Virus record (IMG/VR): IMGVR_UViG_3300021598_000396
Span: 1 to 25,723 of that record
Reading direction: 5' to 3' (one strand)
Length of the DNA: 25,723 bases
Origin: a virus
In this document: one piece after another, positions 24,260-25,723 of the stretch
Numbering within the stretch: position 1 is the stretch's first letter
Layout of the letters: each line of letters opens with the position of its first letter
Notes under the pieces: generated by a model
Database searches by the model: none
Told to the model about the DNA's origin: nothing
The model's input: the letters and a program-made list of their open reading frames with translations, nothing else
Made by a program: the position numbers and the translations under genes

Positions 24260-24613
24260 ATGTCGCAAAATAAGGAAAATATGCCTCCTACCTTCTATCA
24301 TCATAGACCCATTAAAAAGTTCTATCTTGATGGGGTTATACACGATGAGTCAGCCCTTGGCAGACTTAAGGCAGAATACGTTAGACTACTTGAATCAGAA
24401 ATGCGGCTATCAGGCTATGTTCCAAGGCTTGACATACTGCCAGACTTTACATTAGACTATAATCATAAGAAAAAATATTTTGAGTTTCAACTAACAGTAC
24501 ACGGGACATATACGGGGAGAAAGCAAAGCGAATGGATAGCAGGAATAGACGGAAGCACAGCAATCTATACACAAAAGAACAAATCAAAAGAGTTCTCACA
24601 GGAGCAGGTGTAA
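24260..24613 (+). CDS. Conserved hypothetical protein next to primase, 117 aa
   Basis: A 117-residue protein. The middle (ESALGRLKAEYVRLLESEMR, GYVPRLDILPDFTLDY, KYFEFQLTVHGTYTGRKQSE) looks well folded, a helix followed by strands, and I recognise it only as a conserved companion of primase genes in actinobacteriophages. There is no known catalytic motif. Its final 82 bases overlap the primase gene in another frame. A candidate leaderless promoter ends five bases before the ATG. A role in replication is inferred from position only. Confidence 0.6.
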   Translation: MSQNKENMPPTFYHHRPIKKFYLDGVIHDESALGRLKAEYVRLLESEMRLSGYVPRLDILPDFTLDYNHKKKYFEFQLTVHGTYTGRKQSEWIAGIDGSTAIYTQKNKSKEFSQEQV

Positions 24614-25476
24614 CGATTGAATCTGAGGTAGACTCAGACTACATAATTTTTTGCCCATACCACAATAATAATAGAACCCCAGCAGGAGAAATAGACAAGA
24701 ATGATGGAACATTCTTTTGCTTTGCTTGCCATCACGTTACTGGTCTTACTGAGTTTGTTATGCATATGTCTAACAGAACCTACTTTGAGGCTGCAAGGTT
24801 TATAAAGAGTAAAGAAACAGAAACCAGTATTGAAACAGACATTGACAAGGCTCTATATAAAAAGCCAGAGTTCACAATGTTTGATGAATTAGTTCTTAAG
24901 CGTTTACATAACAATCTTATTGAATCAGATAGAGCAAAAAACTATTTTAATTATCGAAAGATAACAAAAGAATCTGCTTCAAAATTTTCTTTAGGCTATT
25001 CAGATAAACAGGATATGGTTACAGTTCCAGTTCACAGCCCAGATGGTTTGCCAATTGGCTTTGTTGGAAGATCAATCGAAGGAAAAGAGTTTAAGAATAC
25101 CCCAGGTCTTCCAAAATCAAAAACACTTTTTAATCTACACAGAGTAAAAACTTCTGGAAAGGTTTATGTGGTAGAGTCATCATTTGATGCTATAAGGCTT
25201 GACCAGTGTGGCTTTCCTGCAGTAGCAACACTTGGATCCAATGTGTCAAACATACAAATAGAATTGCTTCAAAAGTACTTTAATGATATAATTGTTATTG
25301 CGGATAACGATGAAGCAGGAGGAAATATGAAAACTAAGATAATTGAAAAACTTGGTTCTCGTGTATCCGTTATCAAACTAAATAAAGAATATAAAGATAT
25401 AGGCGATATGGACGATAAGTCAATTAAAGAACTGGACTTCCAGTTTGACAAATCAATACAGTCTATGCTAAACTAA
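24532..25476 (+). CDS. DNA primase, DnaG-like (zinc finger + Toprim)
   Basis: A 314-residue primase that would make RNA primers for the helicase-driven fork. Residues 41-66 hold the CHC2-type zinc finger (CPYH with Cys 41 and His 44; CFAC with Cys 63 and Cys 66). Residues about 208-265 are the Toprim domain: VYVVESSFDA with Glu 215, and IVIADNDEAG with Asp 258 and Asp 260. It lacks the C-terminal helicase-binding domain of bacterial DnaG and is about half that length, as in many phages. ATG 24532 lies inside the previous gene, but the family N-terminus (YTKEQIKRVL) begins before that gene ends, and no later start would keep it. GGGGAG near 24515 may serve as ribosome site. Confidence 0.88.
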   Translation: MDSRNRRKHSNLYTKEQIKRVLTGAGVTIESEVDSDYIIFCPYHNNNRTPAGEIDKNDGTFFCFACHHVTGLTEFVMHMSNRTYFEAARFIKSKETETSIETDIDKALYKKPEFTMFDELVLKRLHNNLIESDRAKNYFNYRKITKESASKFSLGYSDKQDMVTVPVHSPDGLPIGFVGRSIEGKEFKNTPGLPKSKTLFNLHRVKTSGKVYVVESSFDAIRLDQCGFPAVATLGSNVSNIQIELLQKYFNDIIVIADNDEAGGNMKTKIIEKLGSRVSVIKLNKEYKDIGDMDDKSIKELDFQFDKSIQSMLN

Positions 25477-25500
25477 CATAACAACACAAAGGAGAAACAC

Positions 25501-25723
25501 ATGGCAATACTAAGAGGAATAAAAGAAATGGGCCCAGTACTAGATGGCCCAAAGGGTGGCGATGGTCCAAAGGTTAAGTGGCTAAAACTTGCCGATGGTC
25601 AATCAGTAAAGATTAGGTTCTTAGAAGAACTTGATGAAGATTCAGCAAACTATAACGCAGAGCGTGGACTAGCAATTGTTGTATCAGAACACACAAACCC
25701 AAAGGACTACAAGCGTAAGGCTG
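25501..25723 (+). CDS. Probable single-stranded-DNA-binding protein (3' partial)
   Basis: Only the first 74 residues lie in the window. ATG 25501 follows AAAGGAG at 25488-25494, the strongest ribosome site on the right side. The frame reads MAILRGIKEMGPVLDGPKGG, then KVKWLKLADGQSVKIRFLEE and SEHTNPKDYKRKA. The KIRFLEELDED stretch followed by H, NPKDY and KRK resembles the start of T4 gp32-like or related phage ssDNA-binding proteins, and the position after helicase and primase fits. Lysine codons are mostly AAG, as expected for an abundant protein. Without the rest, including any zinc-binding cysteines, the call stays tentative. Confidence 0.55.
   Translation, partial: MAILRGIKEMGPVLDGPKGGDGPKVKWLKLADGQSVKIRFLEELDEDSANYNAERGLAIVVSEHTNPKDYKRKA

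Noticed and set aside
24216-24455. A 79-codon ORF overlapping the 117-residue gene before the primase
   Set aside because: It runs in another frame across a gene with a well-folded conserved sequence, and its translation has no recognisable features.
1-25723. Reassignment of TGA to Trp across the genome
   Set aside because: Trp is written TGG throughout, and apart from the one in the tail tube gene no in-frame TGA interrupts the long genes, including the 3940-codon tape measure.
1-25723. tRNA genes, CRISPR arrays, inteins, introns, insertion sequences, integrase or attachment sites
   Set aside because: None was seen. Gaps between genes are short and are accounted for by promoters, ribosome sites and one terminator.

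Overview
This window is a stretch of a tailed double-stranded DNA phage (Caudoviricetes) with every gene on the + strand. It is AT-rich, clearly under half G+C by eye. The contents (tail tube, two tail assembly chaperones, one very long tape measure protein, a set of tail-tip proteins, no sheath or contractile baseplate genes) suggest a long-tailed siphovirus. The protein families and gene order resemble phages of Actinobacteria. Several genes have a -10 box placed so that transcription would begin at or next to the start codon, and such leaderless mRNAs are common in that phylum. A low-GC actinobacterium, such as a freshwater one, is a plausible host. This is inference, because no host gene is present.

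Layout. 1-462 holds the 3' part of the major tail tube gene. Its reading frame is interrupted by one in-frame TGA at 391-393 and continues for 22 sensible codons to a TAA. A UUCG-loop terminator follows at 481-514. Next come two tandem paralogous tail assembly chaperone genes, a long two-domain form (529-1209) and a short one-domain form (1262-1603). 1624-13446 encodes a 3940-residue tape measure protein that carries extra modules. 13446-21185 holds six tail-tip or fibre genes, several joined by one-base stop/start overlaps, including a 1424-residue tail-hub-like protein. 21185-25723 is the start of a regulation and replication cluster: zinc-ribbon protein, helix-turn-helix protein, two small unknowns, DnaB-like helicase, 2-oxoglutarate/Fe(II) oxygenase, conserved unknown, DnaG-like primase, and the first part of a probable single-stranded-DNA-binding protein.

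How the parts work together. The chaperones coat the tape measure while tube subunits polymerise around it. The tape measure sets tail length and leaves the tail at infection. The tail-tip proteins form the hub and contact the host. The helicase, primase and presumed SSB form the replication core.

Most notable points: (1) the tape measure carries a probable OmpA-type peptidoglycan-binding domain, a matrixin-like HExxH metalloprotease candidate, a kinase-like candidate and a weak ADP-ribosyltransferase-like candidate, the C-terminal ones separated by recurring PxxFxxGG and PAMLTPGE motifs; (2) the long and short chaperones are separate genes with very different start signals, apparently replacing the usual programmed frameshift; (3) the in-frame TGA in the tail tube gene, in a window where none of 18 genes uses TGA as its final stop; (4) repeated extended -10 promoters that would produce leaderless transcripts. 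No tRNA, CRISPR array, insertion sequence or integrase was seen. Apart from the gaps described as features, no stretch over 100 bases lacks a gene.
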